Part shown: positions 9,058 through 15,712 of the stretch, piece after piece
Layout: each line of letters begins with the position of its first letter
Numbering within the stretch: the stretch's first letter is position 1
Program-made: the position numbers and the translations under genes
The notes under the pieces: generated by a model
What the model saw: only the letters and a program-made list of their open reading frames with translations
Databases searched by the model: none
What the model was told of the DNA's origin: nothing
IMG/VR virus record: IMGVR_UViG_3300020220_000285
Location: 1 to 26,183 of that record
Source of the DNA: a virus
Reading direction: 5' to 3' (one strand)
Length of the DNA: 26,183 nt

Positions 9058-9729
9058 ATGGCAGTTTTAGGATCAACAACTCTTACTGGTTGTGAATACA
9101 TCGAAGATTTTCTTGGAGGATATATTCCAGGAACTACCACCAGACCCATGTGTGTTTTTAATCAAACCACTCCATCCGTCAGTTGGACAAAAGTAACTAA
9201 TTCTGCATACAATGACATTGCACTCAGAGTGGTTACAGGTGGCAGTGGTAATCAGATTTCTGGATCTACAGTATTTTCTTCGGTTTTAACTACAAAAAGT
9301 ATAGGATTATCAATTAATCCCGCATCTGCAGGCGTGGGTTTTCAGCAAGCATCTGGAAATGTATCAGTAGGTCAAGCACATGGGTATTCACCAGGTCAAG
9401 GTTTGAATCTGCAGGGTGAGCTAGCTAATTTGCCCCCTCATGTTCATTCTTTTAATAGAAATCGTGCACAACCTGTTTTAGACGCAAACGTAGCACGAAC
9501 AAATGCAACTTTAACTGGTCCCTTTAACTCTGGTTCCTCTGGTTCAAATGTTCAACATATACACACTGGCAACTGGGGACTTCATGCTCACGGAGTTACT
9601 AACTCAGCTACTCATGGTCATCAAATCACTGGATCACATTCACATACAGTCTCTGGGCCTCTAACTCAAGAAAACTTTGCAGTTCTTTATCGAGACGTAG
9701 TAATTGCAGAAAAGGACAAAAAACCATAA
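9058..9729 (+). CDS. His-rich tail fibre tip-like protein, paralogue 3
   Basis: This 223-residue protein is preceded by an AAGAGG ribosome-binding-site-like sequence. It shares the N-terminal scaffold (MAVLGSTTLTGCEYIEDF, SWTKVT, ALRVVTGG, GSTVFSSV) but has an eight-residue or so insertion before the VFNQTT box. The C-terminal part has HVHSF, HIHTG, HAHG, HGHQ and HSHTV, and ends YRDVVIAEKDKKP, so it lacks the CTKN/CSKN tail of its siblings. It is the last gene of the fibre module; a host-type promoter follows immediately. Confidence 0.72.
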   Translation: MAVLGSTTLTGCEYIEDFLGGYIPGTTTRPMCVFNQTTPSVSWTKVTNSAYNDIALRVVTGGSGNQISGSTVFSSVLTTKSIGLSINPASAGVGFQQASGNVSVGQAHGYSPGQGLNLQGELANLPPHVHSFNRNRAQPVLDANVARTNATLTGPFNSGSSGSNVQHIHTGNWGLHAHGVTNSATHGHQITGSHSHTVSGPLTQENFAVLYRDVVIAEKDKKP

Positions 9730-9730
9730 T

Positions 9731-9759
9731 TTGACATTCGAGTAAAAATACATTATAAT
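9731..9759 (+). promoter_or_regulatory. Consensus sigma-70 promoter
   Basis: TTGACA (9731-9736) and TATAAT (9754-9759) are separated by exactly 17 bases, a full match to the bacterial housekeeping promoter. It sits just after the stop of the fibre-tip gene and 21 bases before the ATG of the double oxygenase. It should be read by unmodified host RNA polymerase, so the downstream block can be expressed early even though it lies among late genes. Confidence 0.88.
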
Positions 9760-9780
9760 CTAATTGATAAAATAGTTGCC

Positions 9781-10983
9781 ATGAATCAGAAACTTCTAAC
9801 CAATAATTATCTTATTATTCCCAATTTCATTAACTCTCACAGAGCACGAGAACTTGGAAATGATTTTAAAGTTTATTCAGAATCAAAGAATAATGGTGGA
9901 GACTCACAAGCACCAAATTCCCAAGTTGATTATAACTACATTTCCTTTTTAGAATTACTTTGTGAGAAAACCCAGCAGGTATCTTCTATTTTGGAAGAAA
10001 CTGTACTTCCAACTTATACATACTCAAGAGTGTATTATAATGGAAGTGTTCTTGAGAGGCATAAGGATCGTGATGCTTGTGAGATTTCACTTACTCTTCA
10101 CTTGAATGGAGACAAATCCTGGCCGATTTCTATTCAAACTCCAAGTGGTGAAGAAAAATCGGTGATTCTGGAATCGGGAGATGCAATGATGTATCTTGGT
10201 ACAATTGCAGAACACTGGAGAAATGCTTATGATGGAGACTATTACACTCAAGTATTTCTTCATTATGTAAGAAGTCGTGGTGATTGTGCCTATGCTTACT
10301 TTGATAAAATTAAAAATAAATCAGATTCTGAAGAACAGCACTCTGAAGTAACAGTCAAAGAAGAAATTAAAGAAGAAACAAAACAAACTAAAAAATCAAT
10401 TGAGTTAATCGTGCCAAATCCCGCAAATACTTTAGAGCAATACATTCATGTGTTTGATGACATTGTTCCTAATGAATTATGTGATGAAATTTTAAGTGAG
10501 TATGAAAATAGTGGTGATTGGTCTGATAGTTTAGTTGGTGGAGGAGTTGTAAGTAGAGATACAAGAAATTGTGATCAGATTTTAATTTCGGGTCATGACA
10601 TTATCTCAAAGAATTATGACAGAAGAAAGAAAATTGATGAAATGATTCACGAATCTGTACGAAAAGCAATTCATAAATACCACGAGTGTCATAAAGAGTT
10701 TGAAATTTCAATTGACACTGGTTATCAAATTTTAAGGTATCAAGAAGGTGGGTTTTATGTTCAACACACCGATTCCTTTAAAGAACAACAAAGATCAGTT
10801 TCTTGCTCTTTACATCTCAATAATGATTATGAAGGTGGTAACTTTGGATTTTTTGACAGACAAATGCAAGTTAGGTCAGGAAAAGGTTCCGCCGTAATGT
10901 TCCCATCCAACTTTATGTTCCCTCATGAAATTATGCCTGTTACAAAAGGAACTCGGTACTCTATTATTACTTGGTTAGTATGA
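9781..10983 (+). CDS. Fused double 2OG-Fe(II) oxygenase
   Basis: This 400-residue protein contains two 2-oxoglutarate/Fe(II) dioxygenase folds joined by a charged linker (about 178-207, rich in Glu and Lys). In the N-terminal domain the candidate iron ligands are His94, Asp96 (ERHKDRD) and His145 (AEHWRN), followed by YTQVFLHYV. In the C-terminal domain they are His329, Asp331 (VQHTDS) and His382 (FPHEI), with Arg392 (KGTRYS) placed to hold 2-oxoglutarate, as in prolyl-4-hydroxylase-like enzymes. Such enzymes hydroxylate protein or nucleic-acid side chains using oxygen. The substrate is unknown; the adjacent Gly/Pro-rich fibre proteins are an attractive but unproven target. The gene is driven by a consensus host-type promoter and overlaps the next oxygenase by four bases. 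Confidence 0.87.
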   Translation: MNQKLLTNNYLIIPNFINSHRARELGNDFKVYSESKNNGGDSQAPNSQVDYNYISFLELLCEKTQQVSSILEETVLPTYTYSRVYYNGSVLERHKDRDACEISLTLHLNGDKSWPISIQTPSGEEKSVILESGDAMMYLGTIAEHWRNAYDGDYYTQVFLHYVRSRGDCAYAYFDKIKNKSDSEEQHSEVTVKEEIKEETKQTKKSIELIVPNPANTLEQYIHVFDDIVPNELCDEILSEYENSGDWSDSLVGGGVVSRDTRNCDQILISGHDIISKNYDRRKKIDEMIHESVRKAIHKYHECHKEFEISIDTGYQILRYQEGGFYVQHTDSFKEQQRSVSCSLHLNNDYEGGNFGFFDRQMQVRSGKGSAVMFPSNFMFPHEIMPVTKGTRYSIITWLV

Positions 10984-11669
10984 CAAACTATTATGTTAGA
11001 AAAGTTCTCGAAAGAGAACAAGTTGATTTAATTCAAAATCTACTCAAACATGCCGAAGAACACAATCTTTGGCATGATGGATTGAATAGTGGTGGAGGAA
11101 CTTCTTCTACCAAATCCAATAAAGAACTTTCAGATCTTCAAATGTCAAAAACAATCAATGATTGTATTATGCAGTCATTAGATACTGACAGAGAATTTCT
11201 GGCATTTACTGCGGCAAAAAGCACAAACGTAAATATTATTTCAAAATCAGAGTCAGGTAATTATTACAATCCTCATTTTGATAATTGGGACAATGGAGAT
11301 TTTAGCACCACAGTGTTTTTGAGTGACCCAAATACCTATGAAGGAGGGGAACTTTGTTTATTGCTTGGAACTGATGAAGAAAAACAATTCAAACCTGAAG
11401 CAGGATGGGCAGTAACCTATCCAACAGGAATCATGCACAGAGTAAATAGAGTTTTATCTGGAACAAGATATGTTTCTGTATTTTGGACAAAAAGTAACAT
11501 TAAAAATATTGTAATGAGAAACATGAACTATCAATTAGAATTGATTATTCAAAACTTAGAAAAAAATTCAGATTCAATTCATCACACTGATTGCAAAGCA
11601 GCTTTAAAAGATCCTCTTTTTATTGCAAGAAATGTACAAAATGAAATTATTAGACATTACGGAGAATAA
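10980..11669 (+). CDS. P4H/PKHD-type 2OG-Fe(II) oxygenase
   Basis: The start is taken at 10980, where ATGA overlaps the upstream stop, rather than at an in-frame ATG nine bases earlier; this gives 229 residues. Iron ligands are His99 and Asp101 (NPHFDN) and His153 (IMHRVN), with Arg163 (SGTRYV) as the expected 2-oxoglutarate anchor. The segments FLSDPNTYEGGEL and FKPEAGWAVTYPTGIMHRV match prolyl-4-hydroxylase alpha-subunit homologues and PiuC-type hydroxylases. The C-terminal 55 residues or so are helical and outside the catalytic fold. Tight coupling to the double oxygenase suggests the two act together; the substrate is unknown. Confidence 0.88.
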   Translation: MTNYYVRKVLEREQVDLIQNLLKHAEEHNLWHDGLNSGGGTSSTKSNKELSDLQMSKTINDCIMQSLDTDREFLAFTAAKSTNVNIISKSESGNYYNPHFDNWDNGDFSTTVFLSDPNTYEGGELCLLLGTDEEKQFKPEAGWAVTYPTGIMHRVNRVLSGTRYVSVFWTKSNIKNIVMRNMNYQLELIIQNLEKNSDSIHHTDCKAALKDPLFIARNVQNEIIRHYGE

Positions 11670-11672
11670 ACA

Positions 11673-12041
11673 ATGAGAATGAAACCTGGAAAGTGGTGCC
11701 CACTGATTAGAAAAGATTGTGTAGGTCTTAAATGTGCTTGGTTCATGGAAGTTCGTGGAATGAATCCAAACACTGGTGAAATGATTGATGAGTGGAACTG
11801 TGCGATTGCGTGGCTGCCTATGATGCAAATTGAGACATCACAACAAGCACGACAGGCAGGAGCAGCAGTTGAATCTTTCAGAAATGAAGTTGTAAGAAAA
11901 AATTCAGAAAATCAGCAACTTTATTTGAATTTTATGCAACAAGTTCAGAATAATACTCTTCCCGCAACTGTAACTCCACTTGATACTCCCATAAATATGT
12001 TAGAATCAGGATCCGATAATACGGAGGAAAGTAACTTATGA
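11673..12041 (+). CDS. Conserved cyanophage-type Cys-motif protein
   Basis: This 122-residue protein has its N-terminal 50 residues carrying Cys9, Cys16, Cys21 and Cys43 around CPLIRKDCVGLKCAWF and EWNCAIAWLP. The arrangement could bind zinc or an iron-sulphur cluster (inference from spacing only). The remainder is polar and helical (QQARQAGAAVESFRNEVV), ending in a low-complexity tail. I recognise the overall pattern as one widespread in T4-like cyanophages but know no function. It overlaps the tail chaperone gene by four bases (ATGA), so the two are probably translated together. Confidence 0.75.
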   Translation: MRMKPGKWCPLIRKDCVGLKCAWFMEVRGMNPNTGEMIDEWNCAIAWLPMMQIETSQQARQAGAAVESFRNEVVRKNSENQQLYLNFMQQVQNNTLPATVTPLDTPINMLESGSDNTEESNL

Positions 12042-12556
12042 ATGAGATGTTAATAATTGTTCCTATAGATGGAATAATATCAATAGATGGTCATCATTTA
12101 TTGAGCATAGATTCTCAATACTTAGATTGGATTCCAGATGATGTTCATGCATTTCATTGGTATGTTGATAGAAATGAAGGTGAAATTCAATTTAAATGTC
12201 ATCCTTTTGAACCTGAATTAAAAAAACCCAATGAAAGAGTAACTGAATTAGGTGTCTTTTCTCGGGCAATAACTGTTTTTGAAGAAGAACTTGAAAGAAG
12301 ATCTTTAGCAGAAGCTGCTGAGATTGCTGCAGCAGAAGCAGCACGAGATTATTGGGCAGAACTAAGATCATTTAGAGGTAATAGACTTTTTATTTGCGAT
12401 TGGACTCAATTACCTGGTGCTCCTATTACAGGCCGACAAAAACAAGCATGGGAAGTTTATAGACAAGAACTTCGTGATCTTCCAGAAAACATCACAGATC
12501 CTAAACCATTAGTATTGGATGAAAATCATCCAAGTTGGCCAGTACCCCCAAGTTAA
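12038..12556 (+). CDS. Tail fibre assembly chaperone-like protein
   Basis: The C-terminal 65 residues or so of this 172-residue protein contain LRSFRGNRLFICDWTQLPG, then WEVYRQELRDLP and a final HPSWPVPPS. This is the pattern of the phage tail assembly chaperone family (LRxxRxxLLxxxDWTQLPDAP...W..YRQALRDLP...WP). An Ala/Glu-rich helix (residues 83-105) connects it to an N-terminal beta-rich domain that would dock to the fibre. Such proteins help large fibres trimerise and are usually encoded beside their fibre; here the fibres lie 2.3 kb upstream, with the oxygenases in between. The ATGA overlap with the Cys-motif gene suggests coupled translation. Confidence 0.85.
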   Translation: MNEMLIIVPIDGIISIDGHHLLSIDSQYLDWIPDDVHAFHWYVDRNEGEIQFKCHPFEPELKKPNERVTELGVFSRAITVFEEELERRSLAEAAEIAAAEAARDYWAELRSFRGNRLFICDWTQLPGAPITGRQKQAWEVYRQELRDLPENITDPKPLVLDENHPSWPVPPS

Positions 12557-12558
12557 TC

Positions 12559-12873
12559 ATGAGTTCAAATACTGAAAGTCTTTTACATCTCCTTCGACAA
12601 TACGAAAACACAACTGAACAACAAGATGTTCCAGTTGAACAACCAGAAACTCCAAAAGTAACTGAGGTTGCTCAATCACAACAACAAATGGAACTTGAGT
12701 ATTGTCCTCAATCAGTTCATTATTTTAGACATAAAAATTATCATTATCGCAGAGAAGTTGATTCTAACGGAATCGTTAATTGGGAACTTATTCATCATAA
12801 TATCAGACACAAGATCGAAGACACTTATCAAATAAACATGTTAGAAAAAAGAGTTTCACATATGGTTAATTGA
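12559..12873 (+). CDS. Hypothetical protein
   Basis: The frame is 104 residues long using the ATG at 12559, two bases after the preceding stop; an earlier in-frame ATG would overlap the chaperone gene. The N-terminal half is Gln/Glu/Pro-rich low complexity. The C-terminal half has several His and Tyr residues (VHYFRHKNYHYRR) and a basic helix. I do not recognise the family. Its place between the chaperone and a third oxygenase gene suggests a virion or assembly accessory. Confidence 0.65.
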   Translation: MSSNTESLLHLLRQYENTTEQQDVPVEQPETPKVTEVAQSQQQMELEYCPQSVHYFRHKNYHYRREVDSNGIVNWELIHHNIRHKIEDTYQINMLEKRVSHMVN

Positions 12874-12904
12874 TATAAAATTTTTGAGTTTCGTAATAAA
12901 ATTA

Positions 12905-13564
12905 ATGACTTTTGAGTATAATTTTTCATCTCATTCTATTGTTTCTCCTGGATATTTGCTCTGCGATGTTCCTCAATGCGTAAAGATAGAACTTCTTGAT
13001 GCAATTGAAAATATTTCTAAAATAGAAGATGATTGTAGAGAAACTTTAGCAGGACACATCAATCAAGAATATTATCTTTCCATGGGAGATAATATTAAAT
13101 ACTTGATCGAAACTATGTCCGAAGAATATGATAAAATTTTTCTAAATGGAATATCTCCTTTTATGGATAATTTTTCTTATTCAAAAAAAGGAACAAATCC
13201 CCTGCAAGTAAAATATAATTTAACTAATTTGTGGGTAAATTATTCTAAAAAGTATGATTTTAATCCCATTCATTCTCATTATGGAATTTATTCTTTTGTG
13301 ATTTGGGTAAAAATACCATACGATTTAAATGAAGAAAAAAAAGTTTATGATAAGGTGAATGGTAATAGTCAAACTTCACTGTTTAACTTCTATTACACTG
13401 ATTTTTTGGGAAAAATACAGTCTATTCATTTGAATGTTGATAAAACTTGGGAGTGGAAAATGGTTTTTTTCCCTTCTCAATTAAATCACTCTGTACATCC
13501 TTTTTATACCAGTGATGATTATAGAATTTCTATTTCTGGTAATGTTGGGGCATCATCCTTTTAA
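12905..13564 (+). CDS. 2OG-Fe(II) oxygenase of the HxH type
   Basis: This is a 219-residue protein from the ATG at 12905; a TTG 21 bases upstream in frame is less likely. The motifs are LWVNYSKKYDFNPIHSHYG (His123, His125), FVIWVKIPY, FFPSQLNHSVHPFY (His195) and RISISGNV (Arg207). These fit the putative 2OG-Fe(II) oxygenase family found in cyanophages (Pfam 2OG-FeII_Oxy_5 type), in which the first ligands lie in an N-x-HxH segment and the C-terminal RISISxN strand binds the co-substrate. The substrate is unknown. A terminator follows 23 bases after the stop, so the gene ends this transcription unit. The first 90 residues or so are a helical extension without recognisable motif. Confidence 0.78.
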   Translation: MTFEYNFSSHSIVSPGYLLCDVPQCVKIELLDAIENISKIEDDCRETLAGHINQEYYLSMGDNIKYLIETMSEEYDKIFLNGISPFMDNFSYSKKGTNPLQVKYNLTNLWVNYSKKYDFNPIHSHYGIYSFVIWVKIPYDLNEEKKVYDKVNGNSQTSLFNFYYTDFLGKIQSIHLNVDKTWEWKMVFFPSQLNHSVHPFYTSDDYRISISGNVGASSF

Positions 13565-13586
13565 CCAGTTTATAAACCGTCCACGG

Positions 13587-13614
13587 ACTCACCAAAATCG
13601 ACTTGGTGGGTTTT
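13587..13614 (+). terminator. Terminator after the HxH oxygenase
   Basis: ACTCACCAA (13587-13595) pairs with TTGGTGGGT (13603-13611) across a seven-base loop, nine pairs including one G-T, followed by TTT. It separates the oxygenase block from the small-gene array. Confidence 0.75.
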
Positions 13615-13644
13615 ATAGTAGATACAGTCAACCAAAAGGATCGC

Positions 13645-13749
13645 ATGAGATTCTCCGCACTGGACAGATTCATTTTTGTCACATCCTTCGTATGGATGAC
13701 TCATTGGGGTGTTAAAGTATCTGAGGTGGCACTGAACGCACTATTCTGA
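13645..13749 (+). CDS. 34-residue membrane-like peptide
   Basis: A short frame has an AAGGA ribosome binding site placed well before its ATG. It encodes an amphipathic, largely hydrophobic peptide (DRFIFVTSFVWMTHWGVKV) that could span or lie on a membrane. Its TGA overlaps the ATG of the metallopeptidase gene (TGATG), so it may act as a leader for coupled translation. The good ribosome binding site and the exact overlap argue against chance. Confidence 0.55.
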   Translation: MRFSALDRFIFVTSFVWMTHWGVKVSEVALNALF

Positions 13750-14186
13750 TGCTTACACTCTACACTGAAGGGTACAATTACTCTAAACGTCGATGCGAAC
13801 GTATTGTAAATTGGTTCATTTCTAAAGAACTTTCACGTTACAAACTTGAGATTGTTGTTAATCATCGAGGAATGATGCGTGATTATGTCTTTGGTTGGGT
13901 ATATGTAACTGATTGTGACTGGAGACCTCGTGAATTTGAGATTGAACTGCACAATCAAATGACTCCAGAGCATTACACTAAGACCCTTCTACACGAACTC
14001 TGGCACGTTAATCAGCATGTTAAGGGTGCTTTAAGGGATAAGAGGGGAAAGAGGTACTGGAGGGGCATAAATCACTCTAATACAGACTATTCTGATCAAC
14101 CTTGGGAACAACAAGCATTCATTATGGAGAACATTCTCTATGAGGAATACTTAAACTACTTGACAAACACCTCACAATCCCTATAA
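13749..14186 (+). CDS. SprT-like zinc metallopeptidase-like protein
   Basis: This 145-residue protein has a HELWH motif (residues 82-86) in LLHELWHVNQHVKG, the HExxH zinc and catalytic signature. Glu120 in DQPWEQQAF lies downstream where a third ligand or structural acid would be expected. Size and layout resemble compact SprT-like or minigluzincin-type phage proteins. The substrate is unknown; a role in removing DNA-bound proteins (as for SPRTN) or in virion maturation would be inference. The start overlaps the stop of a 34-residue peptide gene, and the 3' end contains the next promoter's -35 element. Confidence 0.8.
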   Translation: MLTLYTEGYNYSKRRCERIVNWFISKELSRYKLEIVVNHRGMMRDYVFGWVYVTDCDWRPREFEIELHNQMTPEHYTKTLLHELWHVNQHVKGALRDKRGKRYWRGINHSNTDYSDQPWEQQAFIMENILYEEYLNYLTNTSQSL

Positions 14187-14187
14187 A
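14160..14187 (+). promoter_or_regulatory. Sigma-70 promoter inside a hairpin
   Basis: TTGACA (14160-14165) and TATAAA (14182-14187) are 16 bases apart, overlapping the end of the metallopeptidase gene. The 34 bases at 14169-14202 form a nine-pair hairpin (ACCTCACAA with TTGTGGGGT, one G-T pair) whose 16-base loop contains most of the -10 hexamer. Read as RNA from upstream it may also slow or end transcription. It precedes the run beginning at 14232. Confidence 0.72.
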
Positions 14188-14231
14188 ATACCTTTGTGGG
14201 GTTTGAGATAACATTGTAACTCTAAAAACAA

Positions 14232-14432
14232 ATGAAAACAAAGAAAAAGTTCATTAACGTCAAACCTAAAAGTTTCAAAGCAAAGAATCGTTTTGTGAAT
14301 ATCATGGGATCTTTTCATGCAATGGAAATTGAACAAGAAAAAGACAATATGTTCTTTCTCGTTTCACTGAATCGTCAATACTGTACTTGGGTTCCTAAGA
14401 ATGGAAATGAACATTGGGAAATTGTAAAATGA
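14232..14432 (+). CDS. Small basic conserved protein (family A, copy 1)
   Basis: This 66-residue protein opens with a Lys-rich stretch (KTKKKFINVKPKSFKAKNRF) and then a compact beta-rich part (FFLVSLNRQYCTWVP, HWEIVK). It is a paralogue of the protein at 19967: both have VKPKSxKAKNR, an E-Q-x-x motif, FLxSxNRxY and end HWEI/VxK/L. The function is unknown; the size and basic N-terminus would fit nucleic-acid contact. Its stop overlaps the next gene (ATGA). Confidence 0.75.
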   Translation: MKTKKKFINVKPKSFKAKNRFVNIMGSFHAMEIEQEKDNMFFLVSLNRQYCTWVPKNGNEHWEIVK

Positions 14433-14626
14433 AATCTTTAATCTTACTATCAATTGTTTTGTTTACATCTGGTTCAGTATTTGCAACAGAAAACATTACA
14501 ATCAATGCAAACAAATTCTGTGCTGATGCTGTGAATATTCCTTATGCATCTGATAATTTTTCAGATTTTGAATGGGAACAATTTCAACAGTGTATTCGAA
14601 TGTTAAGTGAATATGAAGTGTATTAA
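14429..14626 (+). CDS. Exported small protein with signal peptide
   Basis: The ATG at 14429 overlaps the upstream stop. The 65-residue product has a classic signal peptide: a Lys at position 3, a hydrophobic core (LILLSIVLFTSG) and a VFA cleavage site after residue 19. The mature part (46 residues) has Cys31 and Cys55, probably a disulphide in the periplasm, and the sequence NFSDFEWEQFQQC. The function is unknown; cell-envelope alteration during infection is an inference. Confidence 0.78.
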   Translation: MKSLILLSIVLFTSGSVFATENITINANKFCADAVNIPYASDNFSDFEWEQFQQCIRMLSEYEVY

Positions 14627-14650
14627 ATACTAATAGAATAGGAGAGAACT

Positions 14651-14791
14651 ATGGTTGTATTTCTTGCTGCAACCATATCATGCAACCAAGCACTGGGACT
14701 TCTTCAACGTATTACAAAAATTGTTGGACTAACAGAAATTCGTAAAACTATTTCCTTTTGTCCTATTACAATTCAAAAAGATGGAAAATGA
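14651..14791 (+). CDS. 46-residue conserved small protein
   Basis: It is preceded by AGGAGAG, a strong ribosome binding site four bases before the ATG. The sequence reads MVVFLAATISCNQALGLLQR, then a helical part and SFCPITIQKDG. I recognise the SCxQAxxLxxR opening as a recurring small cyanophage protein type; the function is unknown. The N-terminus is hydrophobic but too short in basic residues to call a signal peptide. It overlaps the next gene by 11 bases. Confidence 0.65.
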   Translation: MVVFLAATISCNQALGLLQRITKIVGLTEIRKTISFCPITIQKDGK

Positions 14792-14954
14792 GACACAAGA
14801 CGATAAATGGAATCGTGGGTTGACTTTATTTGAAGAAAGTGTTTTAAAACCAGATCACGAACTTCGAAACTGTGCTCACAATCAAAAGTGTTACAACGAA
14901 CTCATGTATATTCGGGAAGATGTCTTAAATTACCTTAAAGCTTTAAGACGATGA
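14781..14954 (+). CDS. 57-residue conserved small protein
   Basis: This is a mostly helical, acidic-to-neutral protein with the segment ELRNCAHNQKCYNELMYIRE and two Cys residues eight apart. No known domain is apparent. Overlaps at both ends (11 bases upstream, ATGA downstream) indicate an operon of tightly coupled small genes. Confidence 0.62.
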   Translation: MENETQDDKWNRGLTLFEESVLKPDHELRNCAHNQKCYNELMYIREDVLNYLKALRR

Positions 14955-15175
14955 ACGAATACTACTACGCTTTATTTTTAGTTTTTTCAATTCTGGCAGT
15001 CATGATTGTCTTGGATGAAAATGTAGCAATTTATGTCACTCTTATCTTTAAGATTATAAAAATTAATTTTGAAAGAATTTGGTGGATGATAAGATTTCAT
15101 CCAAAGAATCCCATTACAAACTTGATGATGAAGTGGAAATATGATAAACTTGCAAAAGATCTTGAAAAGAGGTGA
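14951..15175 (+). CDS. Small membrane protein
   Basis: A 74-residue protein has a hydrophobic N-terminal segment (ALFLVFSILAVMIVL), a second weaker one (VAIYVTLIFKII) and a basic, Trp-rich tail (FERIWWMIRFHPKNPITNL). The likely topology is one or two passes with the basic tail in the cytoplasm. I have seen this tail pattern (RFHPxNPITN) in cyanophage small proteins; the function is unknown. Confidence 0.7.
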   Translation: MNEYYYALFLVFSILAVMIVLDENVAIYVTLIFKIIKINFERIWWMIRFHPKNPITNLMMKWKYDKLAKDLEKR

Positions 15176-15182
15176 GTGATAA

Positions 15183-15302
15183 GGAAAGAAGTGGTGGAAT
15201 AATGGTGTAGAATGTAAACACACATTTAAATGCCCTGGACCTGAGTGGCAAAGAGGCAGAATATACAAAAAACAGGAGGTAACTAGACTTGGGGATGTTT
15301 GA
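15183..15302 (+). pseudogene. Start-less WWNNG/CPGPEW reading frame
   Basis: A 39-codon frame follows an in-frame TAA at 15180-15182 and has no ATG, GTG or TTG at its beginning. Its sequence (KKWWNNGVECKHTFKCPGP, EWQRGR) looks like a real small protein rather than chance, with paired Cys and a WxNG...GPEWxxGR layout similar to short phage or homing-endonuclease-associated modules. It may have lost its start, or use a rare one. It overlaps the start of the next gene. Confidence 0.35.
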
Positions 15303-15687
15303 TTATCTAAGAAGCTCTTACGATTTAGGAGAACAATTTACAAATGTAGTGTGCCAAACCAAAGACATTGAAGATGGTATTGGTGGCACAATGACTGACT
15401 ATTGGGTAGATCCCAGTGGTCAATTGTGGAAACCATCTTATATCGGCACTCATACCTTTGAAGAAATCAAAGAGGATGATGAACGATATAGTAAACATGG
15501 ATTCTTAAACTTTGAATGGATACCAACTGGTGTGCATGGTAAGTATCAACCATATGATATCACAAAGTATATTGAAGTGTATCCTGCCAACTGGAAAGGT
15601 AAATGGGAAGACTGGCCTCTATGTAGAATTCATTTTGTAGATGGTATTCTTCAAGATTTTAAAGTATTTTCCCAAAAATCCTCTTAA
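15289..15687 (+). CDS. Conserved cyanophage-type protein, TTG start
   Basis: This 132-residue protein contains DYLRSSYDLGEQFTNVVCQT, then GGTMTDYWVDPSG and FEWIPTGVHGKY. This pattern recurs in T4-like cyanophages, without assigned function. The start at TTG (15289) is chosen because a perfect AGGAGGT (15274-15280) lies eight bases upstream; the in-frame ATG at 15295 would be 14 bases away, too far. The fold looks beta-rich with several Trp. A late box overlaps its end. Confidence 0.75.
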   Translation: MGMFDYLRSSYDLGEQFTNVVCQTKDIEDGIGGTMTDYWVDPSGQLWKPSYIGTHTFEEIKEDDERYSKHGFLNFEWIPTGVHGKYQPYDITKYIEVYPANWKGKWEDWPLCRIHFVDGILQDFKVFSQKSS

Positions 15688-15693
15688 TAAATA
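15686..15693 (+). promoter_or_regulatory. Late promoter box (AATAAATA)
   Basis: AATAAATA spans the stop of the preceding gene and lies 19 bases before the ATG at 15713, as expected for a T4-type late promoter. Confidence 0.6.
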
Positions 15694-15712
15694 CATTCAA
15701 TCGAATTCTACC

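Noticed and set aside
13512-13715. 67-codon frame crossing the end of the HxH oxygenase gene
   Set aside because: It overlaps the oxygenase C-terminus and runs through the terminator hairpin; the 34-codon frame at 13645 has a better ribosome binding site and an exact overlap with the next gene.
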